DNA of 48,106 nucleotides, taken from Fuerstiella sp. Lineage in GTDB: Bacteria; Planctomycetota; Planctomycetia; Planctomycetales; Planctomycetaceae. Within the stretch, counting starts at the first letter, position 1. Each line of letters begins with the position of its first letter. The stretch lies in the NCBI GenBank assembly GCA_022843805.1, contig JALHMY010000078.1, forward strand, positions 1 to 48,106, given 5' to 3'. The notes under the pieces are model-generated. The model was not told where the DNA came from, did no database searches, and saw only the letters and a program-made list of their open reading frames with translations. Position numbers and translations under genes: made by a program. Below, piece after piece: positions 26,393 to 36,440 of the stretch.

Positions 26393-26918
26393 CCGTAAGC
26401 CCAGGGCGAGGCCTGCGATTGAGCCTTCCGATGTTCAGGGGCTGAAGTATTTTGATACGCTCAAACCGGTGTGATCAGTGATCAGATCGTGAAATTCGGA
26501 TCCTCCAAAGCGGACGCCTCACCCGATCACACGGTTCGCCTTGTCACTGTTTCCGCTTCGGAACACACGAGTCGCGGGAGTGCAGCCACTGGCACGAGAA
26601 CAGGCACATCGTGCGACGGCAAGCTTCGTCTTGCCACAGATGTGCTGGACATTCGAAATGAAATGCCTCTCTATGTCGGGATGGGCGTCGCTCGAAGAAC
26701 TGGAACGCAACATCGCAAAAATAAGATCTGCCGAAGAGTAAGGCACCCGCGCGCTCTGCACGCCGGGCCGTTCGATCCTGCGCGGTGCCTTAAGCCGCCT
26801 CTGCCCGATGTGGCTGGATCCTTGTAAGCGGTTTGCCAAATGCTGCCGACCCTTTCATAACTCACGCTGCTGTCAATCAACCGCAGTCGCAGTGCCGAAC
26901 ACTATTGGACCTGACCCC
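26393..26918 (+). mobile_element. IS4-type internal deletion derivative, copy 2
   Basis: Matches the longest copy from the AGCCCAGGGCGAGGCC segment (40466 onward) but jumps from GATACGCTCAAACC to GGTGTGATCAG, removing about 685 bp. The right end with GTGCCGAACACTATTGGACCTGACCCC-type terminus is intact. The left end is missing and replaced by the MITE. It abuts the end of an ECF sigma factor gene and is followed by a pyrimidine-rich run. Confidence 0.85.
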
Positions 26919-26939
26919 TTTTCCTTCTCCTTTTCCTTC

Positions 26940-27509
26940 TCAATGCGATAGAGTCTGCTTAATCTCGACAGAAAGCCACGCACGGGCGTAGGACCAGAGG
27001 TTGTCGGTGCTGCGGGGCGGGATGCTGAGGATCTCGGAGATTTCTCGGAGTGTGAATCCGGCGAAGTAGCGGAGTTTGACGAGTTCTGCGGCCTGAGCAT
27101 TCACTTCGGACAATCGTTCGAGAGCATCGCTGATGGAAAGAATTTCCTCGGGCGGCTGTCGGAGAGGTAAGTCTTCATCGGGAAGTGCCTGCAGCGTGAT
27201 GCCTCCGCCATGCTTCTGACTCTGACGGCGGCGAGCGGCATCCACAAGGATTCGCCGCATGGCTTCGGCGGCCGCAGCGAAGAAGTGAGAGCGACCATCC
27301 CACTGTTGCTCGGTTGAAGACGTTCCGACCAGGCGAAGGTACGCTTCGTGAACGAGTCCCGTGGCATTCAGCGACAGCGGAGCAGACTCCCTGGCCAGTC
27401 GATTCGCAGCCAGCTTGCGAAGCTCATCGTACACCAGCGGCAGCAACTGCGAAGCGGCGGCTTTGTCGCCGTTTTGAGCTGCCGTCAGGATTCTCGAAAC
27501 ATCGGACAC
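26940..27509 (-). CDS. ECF-type RNA polymerase sigma factor (planctomycete kinase-linked type)
   Basis: About 189 aa with sigma-70 region 2 (LLPLVYDELRKLAANRLARE, LNATGLVHEAYLRLVG, HFFAAAAEAMRRILVDAARRR) and region 4 (LSEVNAQAAELVKLRYFAGFTLREISEILSI). These are hallmarks of the ECF group found next to Ser/Thr-kinase genes in planctomycetes. The GTG at 27509 has AAAGG 6 nt before it; a GTG at 27527 is also in frame. Upstream on the same strand lies a remnant of a kinase/WD40 gene (27763-28356), so this sigma factor seems to have lost its kinase partner. It directs RNA polymerase to an unknown regulon. Confidence 0.92.
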   Translation of the reverse strand: MSDVSRILTAAQNGDKAAASQLLPLVYDELRKLAANRLARESAPLSLNATGLVHEAYLRLVGTSSTEQQWDGRSHFFAAAAEAMRRILVDAARRRQSQKHGGGITLQALPDEDLPLRQPPEEILSISDALERLSEVNAQAAELVKLRYFAGFTLREISEILSIPPRSTDNLWSYARAWLSVEIKQTLSH

Positions 27510-27762
27510 GGACAACCTTTCTGGCACCAGACTTCGCCGATTTCAATTATGGAAGCTGCATTCGCTGCTGTCAAAGAAGGAACACATTTCACAAATACGG
27601 CAGCAGAAGGGTTCGAAGAAAACTCAACAACGGAGCGGTCGACCTCGAGTTTGTGATATGTAAGTGTCCGGGCGCATAGAAGAGCTTCGTGCTCAGAGGC
27701 ACCAGCTCAGATCCCTCGTCTGCGGCGAAACGAGGCGAATCCGGCTGGTCGTCTGATTTTGG

Positions 27763-28356
27763 TCAACGCGAGTTGTGTAGAAATCGATAGGAAAAAACTG
27801 GACCGTAGACGCGGGCAGGGGCACCTGATTCCACTGTTGCAACAAGCAGCAAAGTCGAACGTTCAATATGATGCTGCCATTCTTTCATTGTCGTTGCCTT
27901 CTTTAAGTCGTCTTGACGATCCTGAAGAATCTCAATGGCCTTTTCGAAGTGACCACACCGCACATTTGCGGCCCCGAGCAGAACTCGTGTTCGAAGAGAA
28001 TCGGGCTCCAGTTGGCGAAGAGCTTCAGCCCACCGCAAAGCCCGCCGAAACTCCAGTGGATCACCATAACGATTCACAAGGACCTTGCGACACTGTTCAG
28101 CAATTCTGCCGGCGTTCAATCCCTGCTGCTGAATCTGCTCAAGACCCAGTTTTCGAACCAGAGGCTTGAGGCCAGGTCGGGCGTCGATGGCAGCGATGTT
28201 ATCCGCTGGCAATGGGGATTGATTCAGAAGATCGCCCAGCATTGTGGCCGCAATCAATTCCGCATCGGCGTTCTCTGCCAAAGGTGTGGCGTCAAACACA
28301 GCGGAGTTTCCTCCCCCTCCAGTACCACCCCATCTGCCGAGCAGTACGCTTGTCAA
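27763..28356 (-). pseudogene. C-terminal remnant of a giant Ser/Thr-kinase/WD40 gene
   Basis: The translation contains GGNSAVFDATPLAENADAEL, LVNRYGDPLEFRRALRWAEAL and LEPDSLRTRVLLGAANVRCG. These align with the large protein at 29104-35346 (FDATRLSPEADAML, MYQRALSWVQALQDSEPDSLR, AALFRLGRTEQS). There is no kinase domain, membrane segment or propeller upstream; only about 200 bp separate it from the next gene. A paralogous kinase has lost all but part of its C-terminal helical region. Confidence 0.8.
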
Positions 28357-28562
28357 TTTGTGCCCAGTCGAGTCGAAATCCAGACTCCACTTATAGAGAT
28401 TGGCATCAGCACGGCGTCGTTCCAGTAATCAGGGCAATGAAGGAGATGATCTCGCAGACAACATTGACTTGCGGGCCACTATTCTTCAATGCGAAAAGCC
28501 GCCTGACAACGCGCAGGGATTCCGGAAGCATTGCCTGGATTTGCTGTTCAGTATTCTGTTCA

Positions 28563-29111
28563 TCATTCTTCAATGGCAACCTGCAGCCACGCTCGGGCAT
28601 AGGCCCATTTTGTGCGAACGTCATGGAGAGACAGGCTCATCATTTCGGCAATCGCTTCGCGACTGAGGCCGGCGAAGAACTTCAGATTGACAACTTCGGC
28701 CGCGACCGGGTCTTCTTCAGAAAGTCGTTTCAAGGCCTCATCAAGTGCTAATAACTCGCGGTCGTCGGGCATGGTGCTGACATCGAACAGTTCCACCCGG
28801 GAGTATTCTCCGCCGTGTTTCGTGCGTCCCTTCCTGCGAGCGCGATCCACAAGGATTCGTCGCATGGCTTCCCCGGCGGCTCCAAAAAAGTAGCGACGGT
28901 TCCTGAAGCTGGTGCTGGCGTCTCCATCCACAAGCCTCAGGTAAGCTTCGTGCACAAGGGCCGTCGCCTGAAGTGAGTCCACAGCTCTCTCCATCGCCAG
29001 CTTTGCCTGCGCCATTTTGCGGAGTTCATCGTACACAATGGGAAACAACTTCTCCGCTGCGCAGGAATCACCGTTCTCAAGAGCTGACAGGATTTTTGAG
29101 ACTTCACTCAT
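28563..29111 (-). CDS. ECF-type RNA polymerase sigma factor (kinase-linked)
   Basis: About 182 aa starting MSEVSKILSALENGD, with region 2 (LFPIVYDELRKMAQAKLAME, LQATALVHEAYLRLVD, YFFGAAGEAMRRILVDRARRK) and region 4 (LSEEDPVAAEVVNLKFFAGLSREAIAEMM). It is clearly paralogous to 26940-27509. Its start lies inside the end of the giant kinase gene (kinase stop at 29104-29106), so the two are translationally coupled with the kinase first. That order suggests that the kinase and the sigma factor form one signalling unit. Confidence 0.93.
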   Translation of the reverse strand: MSEVSKILSALENGDSCAAEKLFPIVYDELRKMAQAKLAMERAVDSLQATALVHEAYLRLVDGDASTSFRNRRYFFGAAGEAMRRILVDRARRKGRTKHGGEYSRVELFDVSTMPDDRELLALDEALKRLSEEDPVAAEVVNLKFFAGLSREAIAEMMSLSLHDVRTKWAYARAWLQVAIEE

Positions 29112-32100
29112 GCACAAATGCATCTTTCAGGGTAGAGACATCGACCAGAAGAATCTCGTTGGAAGAAAGCAGTCCCAGTGCCAGAGTTTTGCCATCGGGT
29201 GACCAGTGTGGTATCGCGGCAATATCAGCCAGAAGACGGGTTTTCCCAGTTTTCGCTTCCGCCACCCAGACGGCACGCTTCCGCTCGATGGCGACATCGT
29301 ATGCAATCAACTTCCCGTCGGATGACCAGTGGCTCCGTCCTCGATCCAGTTCATTTGGCACTCGCTGTGGAAGCGGGGCGGTTTCCTGAAGATTGAAGAT
29401 ATTCCATTTCCCAAAGCTGCTCCAGGCGATTTGGGTCCCGTCAGCAGATACCGCAAGGTTGGAGTCCTGACTGAATCCTGCAGGGCGAGACCAGAGGAAT
29501 TCATTCGGCCGATCGATGGAGACGCAGACAATCTGAGGATTGTCGCCGCTCGGCGGGTAATAGCAGAGTTTTCCATCCTGGGTCCAGTTTGGCAGATATC
29601 CATCGGCCAGTTTGCGTTCGTTGCCACCATCCGCGTCGGCCAGCCAGAGTTCAGTGCCAATCTGCGACGTTCGCTCAAAAGCGAGCGTGCCATCGATTGG
29701 AGAACAACTCGGGCGCTTTCCTCCACGGCATAGGATCTTTGTTTCTCCGGTGGCCAGATCCAGAGATTCGAAATAGCTAACCTCTGGAGCGAATGCTGTG
29801 AGAGAGTAAATCAGTCGTTTGCCATCACTGCTCCAGCAGGGCTCGCCGCCAGCCACGCGAGGCGAATCTTTGAGTTGTGCGGCAGAAATCAGAGGCTTTG
29901 CCTCGCTGGCTGCATCTGTGCGGGCCGCTGTTGGGCTGGAAGCAATCTCACGATAAGGTTTTTTTTGTCGGAAGAGTTCCAAACGCTGCTTCATGTGCTG
30001 CGTCGCTGAATTCAGATCTCCGACCATAGAGCAGGCTTTTTCGGAGTACTCGACAGCTTTCCCAAAATCACCTTGCTCTGCATAAGCCGCTGCCAGCGTG
30101 TCAAGACAATACGGAAGGCGATACTCACAAACCTCGCACGCCCTGATAGCGTCCTTTACGGCCTGATCGCCGTTTCGCAAACTGTCTTCTGGAGTTGTTG
30201 CGAGCATCCACGCACGAGTATCCAGAAAATTCATCTCATCGGGACGCTCTTCGAGAGCAAGATTGAGAGTCAGCAATTGCGTCTGCGGCGTGAGCGTTCC
30301 CGCTATAAGTTGAAAATGAAGCTCCCGCACAAAGAGATTGCTGCCCTCGAATTTGGAGTACTCGTCGATACTCAATTCGTCATTCTTGTCCAGGTCCCAT
30401 TTGCCGAAGGTCTGCCAGCGCGCGCCCGTTTCGTTCGGAGTAACGCGGCCATCCCTGTTCTTGTCAATACTGGCAAACTCAGACGGATTTGAGCCAGTAA
30501 TCCGGCTTCTATCCGCTGCAGAGAACGCCGTCTGGAAAACTCTGGCCGCCGTCCATTCTATGAGTGAAAGCCCGAAAACACCGTCCCGATCGAAGTGGCG
30601 GTACTTGTCCCAGAACTTCGCGCCAACTTCATTTTCGAGGAGCACGTTGTCGCGATTTGCATCGTAAGCGGTGAAATCTTCTTTCATTCTGTCGGCTGAG
30701 GCGCCCAGGGTTTTCTGACGACCAACTCCCGGACCAGCATCACCCAGCGGTGCTCTGTATCGAGCGGTCAATTGCTGACTTCGAAAAGCGACGCCCTGCG
30801 TCCCCAGCGCCAGTCGTTCAAGATTTAGCCATTCAATCGCCGTGTTCGCTGGATGTTGATCGTGGACAAGGTCTGAAAGCTGGATCGCCCTGCGATGCAC
30901 CGTTATAGGATCAGTTTCACGCTGATCCAGACAGAGGATCTCGACCGCGCGGCGCATTCTTTCCCATCTGAAACCTGCCAGATCACCTTTCTGAAACCTA
31001 CCATCGATGGATTCGATCGTTTTGAGCGATTGCTCGGTTCTCCCAAGCCGAAACAGTGCAGCACTGATCAGGGCTGCAGCCCGAAGCGAATCCGGCTCCG
31101 AGTCCTGCAAAGCCTGAACCCAGGAAAGGGCGCGTTGATACATCTCAGCGTCTTGATCTCCCCGCTCGACCACTTCAAGGCATCGCGACGAGATCTTCTC
31201 TTCGTCGAACGGTATCCGCTGAGCCAGAGAAAGAGCCGTTTCGCGAACCAGCGGAACCGCGCCATCATTGGATTTGATTATGTTGACGACCTGCTGAGGA
31301 ACAGGCGTTAAGACTTCAAGCGTCTTCACCCAGTTCGAAGCCACCAACATGGCATCTGCCTCGGGCGACAGTCGAGTCGCATCAAAAAGCAAGGATCTGC
31401 CGCCAGTCGTATTTCCGCGAAGTCGCGAGAGCACGGCTCCGGTAAGCATATTGCCATCGGGACTCATGTCGAGATCCCAATGGAATTGACAGTCCGGCGA
31501 AATCGGAAGATCGAGGATCTCTCGTCCAGAGTTACTGTCCCACAGTCGAGCATAAGCAGGTCGACTTCGGTCTGCGTCTGGTCGCTGGCCGTGAAGCGAC
31601 AACAGTCGGCTTCCGTCGGAACTTATCCGCAAATCATCAGCAGGATCGCCGGAAAAGGATAACTCCGACATCCGTCGTCCGTTCTCCAATGCTACAAATT
31701 GCAGACTTTCGATCGGGTGGCGACGCTTTTGACTGATCGACGATACGGGACTTGTTTCGCCAGCGGCGTGAGTCATGACAATGAGCGAAGCACCATCTGG
31801 ACAGAAGAGGAAATCATCTCCACTCAACCTGAACTGCATTTGTTGCCTGGGCATGTCCCAGACTTCGACGAGACCTTTCCTGGCGCGGACGATGCGTTTG
31901 CCATTGTCTCCTGCCGCGAGCGCATTTGTGGGTATTCTTCCTTCCATTGCGCCCTGGACTCGGGTGTCCTGCACAACGTAAAGTTGTTTGCCAGACAGAG
32001 TATCCCGAATCTCCATCGACAACTTCGGACCCGTGGCATCCGCGAGCGATTTATTCAGAGCATAGCCCGCAGCCAACACGGTTGAACCGTCCTTCGCTGG

Positions 32101-35100
32101 GAGGAGGTCGAGCGTCAGAAATGGACCTTGATCCGGATTTCGTGGAAGCTCCGTGGACTCACCCGCCTCAACATCGATTTGCTGAATCCTGGTGTCCGAT
32201 GTGATGACCAGCGTCTTTCCGTCGCCCGTGAAATCCATTCGGACGTTGAAGACATGCGTATCTGCAAACGGCACACTCCAGCGAACCTTCGATTCACGCA
32301 GATCAATCAAATCAATGGCAACGGTGCTCGCAGCTTCTTTTTGTACGGCCACGGCCAGCAGCTCACCGGTTGGGTGAAATTGCAAAAGAGGTGACTCGGC
32401 AACCTGCGACTGGATCCCTTGATCTCTGCGAAAAAGTTCTTTCCCCTCAGCGCTGCGTACGGATAGAAATGCCCCGCGGATGCCGTAGGCAAGTCGATCC
32501 TGTTCAGGCGAAAACGCCCAGCGTACAAACTCCTCGCTCGGGGCGCTTGGCAGTGGCTGGCTGCGAAGTGCAAAACGATCATCATCGGACGCCACAGACC
32601 ACTCAACAACATCCCCCGAAGCGCAGAACGCGATGAGCTTCGTTGAGTCCTCGCTGAAGTTCATGGACTCAATGTTCGAGGCTTCGTTGTGAAGAGTTCG
32701 AACAAGCGATCCTGTGCTGGAATCAATCAGGCGAATACTCGACGTGTTTGGACTGCTGACAGCCAGCATCCGTCCATCGGGACTTGTCACGACAACGGCA
32801 TACTTAGGCATGAGTTCGGTGGACAGCAGACGTGGCTGCTCTGACGCCATATCCCAGGAAAGCAGTTCCTTTTGAAGATGGCCGCTGAAACCGAGTGTGG
32901 TGAGGATCAGTCTCTGATTGTCAGGAAGCCAGTTCGCTGTGTCGATGTCGTCATTGTGTCTGGCGACACCCAGAACTTTGCCACTGGCTACCTCCAATGC
33001 AACCACAACATCGCGAAAGTCGTTGGAATAGGACAATGGGCCGTGGCAACAGAAGGCCGCCAGTCGCGAACCATCCTGATTGAATGCGAAGCGATTGAGT
33101 CGACGGTTCTCAAGATGGTCGAGAATCAGTTCCTGTGTCTCAAAGTTCCAGACTCGCAGCCGACAGGCCGGTTCATCGTGGGTATGCGTGACATCGTTGC
33201 CGAGCACTCCCACAAATCGGCCATCTTCGCTGATGTCCAGATAGCTGATGTGGGAGAAAGTGTCATCGGGGTATTGCCATTTTCGTGGCGCACTCGCTGG
33301 ATCGTAAACCACGAAACCTTCTGGACGAAGGGAACCCTGAAAAGGAACAGCCCCCGTTTCAATCAATTGCACCGAGCCGCCAAAGGCGGACATTGACCAG
33401 GTTGCACCGAATACCGAGCGACCGCCTGCCGCAAATCGTGCACGGTCAATCAGCGTGCCGACCTCCAGTGGAACGGTTTGCAGCACGTCTCCATCCGCCA
33501 GATCCACAAGTGTTGTCGTTGTCCCTTTCGGGACTGCCGCGACCTTTGCGCCAGGCAACATGACTGGCTGTGATGAGTCCTTCTCCCCGCGGAAATTATC
33601 GAAGTGTCGGAGTACTTTCGCCTGAGTCAGATAGCGATACCAGTAGTACCATTCGAAGCCGCGAAGATCGGGGCGATCGATGGGAAGCTGTGCATAAAGA
33701 ATCTCTCGCATCCGGGGCAAATTGCCTCGCAGGGCTTCGAGGCGAACAAGATTCATATCCGAGGCATAGATCGCCCGACGTTGTTCTTCAGAGAGTTGCT
33801 CCAGCTCCGCACTTCGAGCCACGGCTTCATGCTGCAGTCGCTGCGCTTCATCTCGCTGTTTTTCTGCTTCCGCCTTCTGACTTTCAGCCAGGCTGCGCTG
33901 CTGTGATTCCGCGGCTCGAGCCTGTTCTTCTGCAATACGAGCCGTAGATTCTGCCGTCCTGGCGGCCAGTGCCTGTCTTTCGTTCTCAAGAGCCTTGTCA
34001 CGTTGTTCTCGTGCCGCAGCTTCGGCTTTCAGCGCAGCTTTTTCAGCCGTCGTGGCACGATACGCCTGCCATGTGCTGATGACCGCGCCAGCGCATATCA
34101 AAAGCAAAAACGCAGCTGCCGTGGAAATGGCCGCTCGGTGTTTTTGAAACTGCTTTTTCAGACGGTACGAGGTACTCGGAGGACAAGCCTCAACCGCTTC
34201 ATGACTCAGGAATCGTTCGATATCACGTGCCAGCCCATTGGCCGTTTCGTAACGCCGGTCACGTTCTTTATCCAGAGCCTTCATGATGATCCAGTCCAGA
34301 TCACCGCGAATGCTGCGACCGAGCTGTTCCGGATCGAGACTTCGCTGTGCTGCGATACTGGCTCGTTGTGCGTTGGTACTGATACGAGTGCTGGGTTTTG
34401 GCGGCTCAACCTCTTTGATCAGTCGGAGAATTTCACCAAAGGCCGCTTCTTTGAACTGAGCTTTCTCCAAAGGAGTAGTTCCTGTCAGCAGCTCGTACAG
34501 CATGACTCCCAGCGAATACACATCCGTTCGCGTGTCGACATCCAGATTGTTGTGCTCTGCCTGCTCGGGGCTCATGTAGAGCGGAGTCCCCAGCATCAGG
34601 CCGTGGCCCGTATGCAGTGTTTGCTCCGTCAGAGGCTGATGCATGGCCTTCGCAAGTCCGAAGTCGATCACTTTCGGAACTGGCTTACCATCGTAAAGGC
34701 AGATTAGCACATTGGATGGTTTGAGGTCGCGATGAATGATTCCCTTTTGATGGGCATGCTGCACGGCCTGACAAATGGGAACGAAAAGCCTGAGTCGCTC
34801 CTCCAGTGACAATCGAACCTGATCACAGTACTCCGTCAGAGGCATGCCCTTCACATATTCCATCGCAAAGAATGGTCGTCCCTGATCGGTGACTCCACCG
34901 TCAAAGACTTTTGCAATGTTGGGGTGATCCATCAGAGCCAGTGCCTGACGTTCGGCATCAAACCGGGCAAGGACTTGTCGTGAATCCATTCCTGGCTTCA
35001 CGAGCTTCAGGGCCACTTTACGACGCACGGGTTTCGTCTGCTCGGCGACCCAGACCGTCCCCATGCCTCCTTCGCCAATGGCCTCAAGGAGCTTGTATTT

Positions 35101-35346
35101 GCCCGCGACGATACTTCCCGGATGCTGTCCACCGGAATCAGAATCCTCCAGCTTCGCAGGCACCAGCGTCGGCTGGTCCAGAAATCGCTTCGGCTGATCG
35201 AAGGCCGCCAGTAGCTCCAAAACTCGACGCATGAGTTCTGAATTGCCTGCGCATTCCGCTGCCAGAAACTCATGACGTTTTTTTAGATCCGCGATTTCGA
35301 CCGCAGTCGTGAAGATTTTCTGAACCTGCTGAGGATCGGCACTCAT
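29104..35346 (-). CDS. Giant Ser/Thr protein kinase with WD40-like propeller, EF-hand-like motifs and TolB-like propeller
   Basis: A 2080-aa protein; the ATG at 35346 has AAAGGAG 8 nt upstream. Kinase domain at about residues 84-380: glycine loop IGEGGMGTVW, catalytic Lys in VALKLVK (114), HRDLKPSN (205-212), DFGLAK (228) and GTPLYMSPEQ. One transmembrane helix at about 405-426 is followed by a coiled coil rich in Ala, Glu, Arg and Gln (430-525). A beta-propeller/WD40-like region spans about 550-1310, then helical repeats. EF-hand-like loops DANRDNVLLENE, DKNRDGRVTPNE and DLDKNDELSIDE lie at about 1560-1660, more helical repeats follow, and a TolB/PD40-like propeller (CWSSDGKRLIY, HWSSDGKLIAY, HWSPDGKTLAL) covers about 1820-2070. 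The C-terminal 1650 residues are probably outside the cytoplasm. It likely senses something there and signals to the coupled sigma factor. Confidence 0.93.
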   Translation of the reverse strand: MSADPQQVQKIFTTAVEIADLKKRHEFLAAECAGNSELMRRVLELLAAFDQPKRFLDQPTLVPAKLEDSDSGGQHPGSIVAGKYKLLEAIGEGGMGTVWVAEQTKPVRRKVALKLVKPGMDSRQVLARFDAERQALALMDHPNIAKVFDGGVTDQGRPFFAMEYVKGMPLTEYCDQVRLSLEERLRLFVPICQAVQHAHQKGIIHRDLKPSNVLICLYDGKPVPKVIDFGLAKAMHQPLTEQTLHTGHGLMLGTPLYMSPEQAEHNNLDVDTRTDVYSLGVMLYELLTGTTPLEKAQFKEAAFGEILRLIKEVEPPKPSTRISTNAQRASIAAQRSLDPEQLGRSIRGDLDWIIMKALDKERDRRYETANGLARDIERFLSHEAVEACPPSTSYRLKKQFQKHRAAISTAAAFLLLICAGAVISTWQAYRATTAEKAALKAEAAAREQRDKALENERQALAARTAESTARIAEEQARAAESQQRSLAESQKAEAEKQRDEAQRLQHEAVARSAELEQLSEEQRRAIYASDMNLVRLEALRGNLPRMREILYAQLPIDRPDLRGFEWYYWYRYLTQAKVLRHFDNFRGEKDSSQPVMLPGAKVAAVPKGTTTTLVDLADGDVLQTVPLEVGTLIDRARFAAGGRSVFGATWSMSAFGGSVQLIETGAVPFQGSLRPEGFVVYDPASAPRKWQYPDDTFSHISYLDISEDGRFVGVLGNDVTHTHDEPACRLRVWNFETQELILDHLENRRLNRFAFNQDGSRLAAFCCHGPLSYSNDFRDVVVALEVASGKVLGVARHNDDIDTANWLPDNQRLILTTLGFSGHLQKELLSWDMASEQPRLLSTELMPKYAVVVTSPDGRMLAVSSPNTSSIRLIDSSTGSLVRTLHNEASNIESMNFSEDSTKLIAFCASGDVVEWSVASDDDRFALRSQPLPSAPSEEFVRWAFSPEQDRLAYGIRGAFLSVRSAEGKELFRRDQGIQSQVAESPLLQFHPTGELLAVAVQKEAASTVAIDLIDLRESKVRWSVPFADTHVFNVRMDFTGDGKTLVITSDTRIQQIDVEAGESTELPRNPDQGPFLTLDLLPAKDGSTVLAAGYALNKSLADATGPKLSMEIRDTLSGKQLYVVQDTRVQGAMEGRIPTNALAAGDNGKRIVRARKGLVEVWDMPRQQMQFRLSGDDFLFCPDGASLIVMTHAAGETSPVSSISQKRRHPIESLQFVALENGRRMSELSFSGDPADDLRISSDGSRLLSLHGQRPDADRSRPAYARLWDSNSGREILDLPISPDCQFHWDLDMSPDGNMLTGAVLSRLRGNTTGGRSLLFDATRLSPEADAMLVASNWVKTLEVLTPVPQQVVNIIKSNDGAVPLVRETALSLAQRIPFDEEKISSRCLEVVERGDQDAEMYQRALSWVQALQDSEPDSLRAAALISAALFRLGRTEQSLKTIESIDGRFQKGDLAGFRWERMRRAVEILCLDQRETDPITVHRRAIQLSDLVHDQHPANTAIEWLNLERLALGTQGVAFRSQQLTARYRAPLGDAGPGVGRQKTLGASADRMKEDFTAYDANRDNVLLENEVGAKFWDKYRHFDRDGVFGLSLIEWTAARVFQTAFSAADRSRITGSNPSEFASIDKNRDGRVTPNETGARWQTFGKWDLDKNDELSIDEYSKFEGSNLFVRELHFQLIAGTLTPQTQLLTLNLALEERPDEMNFLDTRAWMLATTPEDSLRNGDQAVKDAIRACEVCEYRLPYCLDTLAAAYAEQGDFGKAVEYSEKACSMVGDLNSATQHMKQRLELFRQKKPYREIASSPTAARTDAASEAKPLISAAQLKDSPRVAGGEPCWSSDGKRLIYSLTAFAPEVSYFESLDLATGETKILCRGGKRPSCSPIDGTLAFERTSQIGTELWLADADGGNERKLADGYLPNWTQDGKLCYYPPSGDNPQIVCVSIDRPNEFLWSRPAGFSQDSNLAVSADGTQIAWSSFGKWNIFNLQETAPLPQRVPNELDRGRSHWSSDGKLIAYDVAIERKRAVWVAEAKTGKTRLLADIAAIPHWSPDGKTLALGLLSSNEILLVDVSTLKDAFVHE

Positions 35347-36000
35347 GGACTTGCTCCTTTTAGATATTGGTCCATGCGTTACGGCCAAACATTCCGGCGC
35401 TGGAAATCCGGATTTTCTGAAGGATTGAAATTTATACTCGCGCGAAAGGACGACAGCGAGGAAAGGAGGTGATCTCCTGGCCAGTGCTTCCCTGGAAACA
35501 GGGCCGTTTTCCTGACAAGAAGCCTGAAGGTCAAGGGCGGTTTTTCGCTGCTTGTACAGCGATTGATCCTTAAGCAAAGGCGAGCGATCGCTTTCTGACT
35601 TGAAGATCGCCCGATTACTGTTTGATGCTGCAAGATCTCACTTTGAGTCCAGCACTCAATCCTCCATCTTATTCGATCACATCATTAGGCATGTCGGACT
35701 CGGTGACTGACACAAAGTGGCATGACAACAAAAGGAAAAATCTCCCGCACAATCAGTCTTTGATCCGATCATCCCTCTCAAGTCGAGAATTTTGGCCAAA
35801 TTGTCCAGAGCAAGATCGTAAAGGAGGGCGGGGGAACCCACGAAACTTCGATGGTCGGATTGTGGCGTACGCACCTTGATAATCATTGGCGCTGTACCGA
35901 ATCCTGAGCCAGCTCCGGTCACATCGGCCGGACTCGTGGACGAGTCTTCTATTGCACGCACCGGTGGTCACGACCGAGGTGGGGAACCGGAGTTCGCTTC
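35347..36000. other. Intergenic region upstream of the giant kinase
   Basis: About 650 bp holding the promoter of the kinase-sigma operon on the minus strand. The kinase frame is open up to 35577 but without family-like residues. No gene, repeat or terminator was identified in the remainder. Confidence 0.4.
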
Positions 36001-36440
36001 GCTGCGCCGGTCCAACACACCGGTGCATCTCAGATGCAGCAGAGGCAACGAGAGGTGCTGCAGGTTTCACGGACAGTCAAATCTCTTATTCTTCGCCCAT
36101 TGAAGGGAGATCAGAATGAAGAGGAAAAGGATCCGTTATCTTTTAGTTTGTGTCGCCGATTTTAGACTTCGGTGATGGCACGTACCAAACGCAATTGTCC
36201 GGCAGGAGAAGTGTTCCACATTCTGAATCGAGCGGTGGCTCGACTGACGAGTTTTGAAAAACCAGAAGACGATGCGGCGTTCATGCGTGTGGTCGCAGAG
36301 ACATGGGAAACTGTGCGCCTGCCAGTTTATCCCATGGTGGCCATGCCGAATCACTGGCATTGGAGTTCCACTCATGCTCGCCACCAGCCTGGCGATGAAC
36401 GACTCTGGCTGGAGATTCCTGATGATCCGTCGCTGCAACG
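36001..36440 (+). mobile_element. RAYT-derived non-autonomous element, copy 1 (no MITE insertion)
   Basis: The left part has hairpins (CCGGT...ACCGG, GCATCTCAGATGC) and is shared with 43345 onward. A conserved leader micro-ORF and the RAYT N-terminus follow (start 36175: RTKRNCPAGEVFHILNRAVA, then FEKPEDDAAFMRVVAE and VAMPNHWHW with the HUH-type H-x-H). After HWHW the reading passes directly to SSTHARHQPGDERLWL, a C-terminal region of RAYT, so the central part with the catalytic Tyr is absent. The rest is cut at CGAAACTG (about 36440), where a PQQ-propeller gene fragment begins. Confidence 0.85.
36116..36175 (+). CDS. Conserved 19-aa leader peptide of the RAYT element, copy 1
   Basis: MKRKRIRYLLVCVADFRLR, preceded by AGGGAGATCAGA. 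Its stop overlaps the transposase start as TGATG. The same peptide with one to two changes occurs in all three copies. Confidence 0.5.
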   Translation: MKRKRIRYLLVCVADFRLR

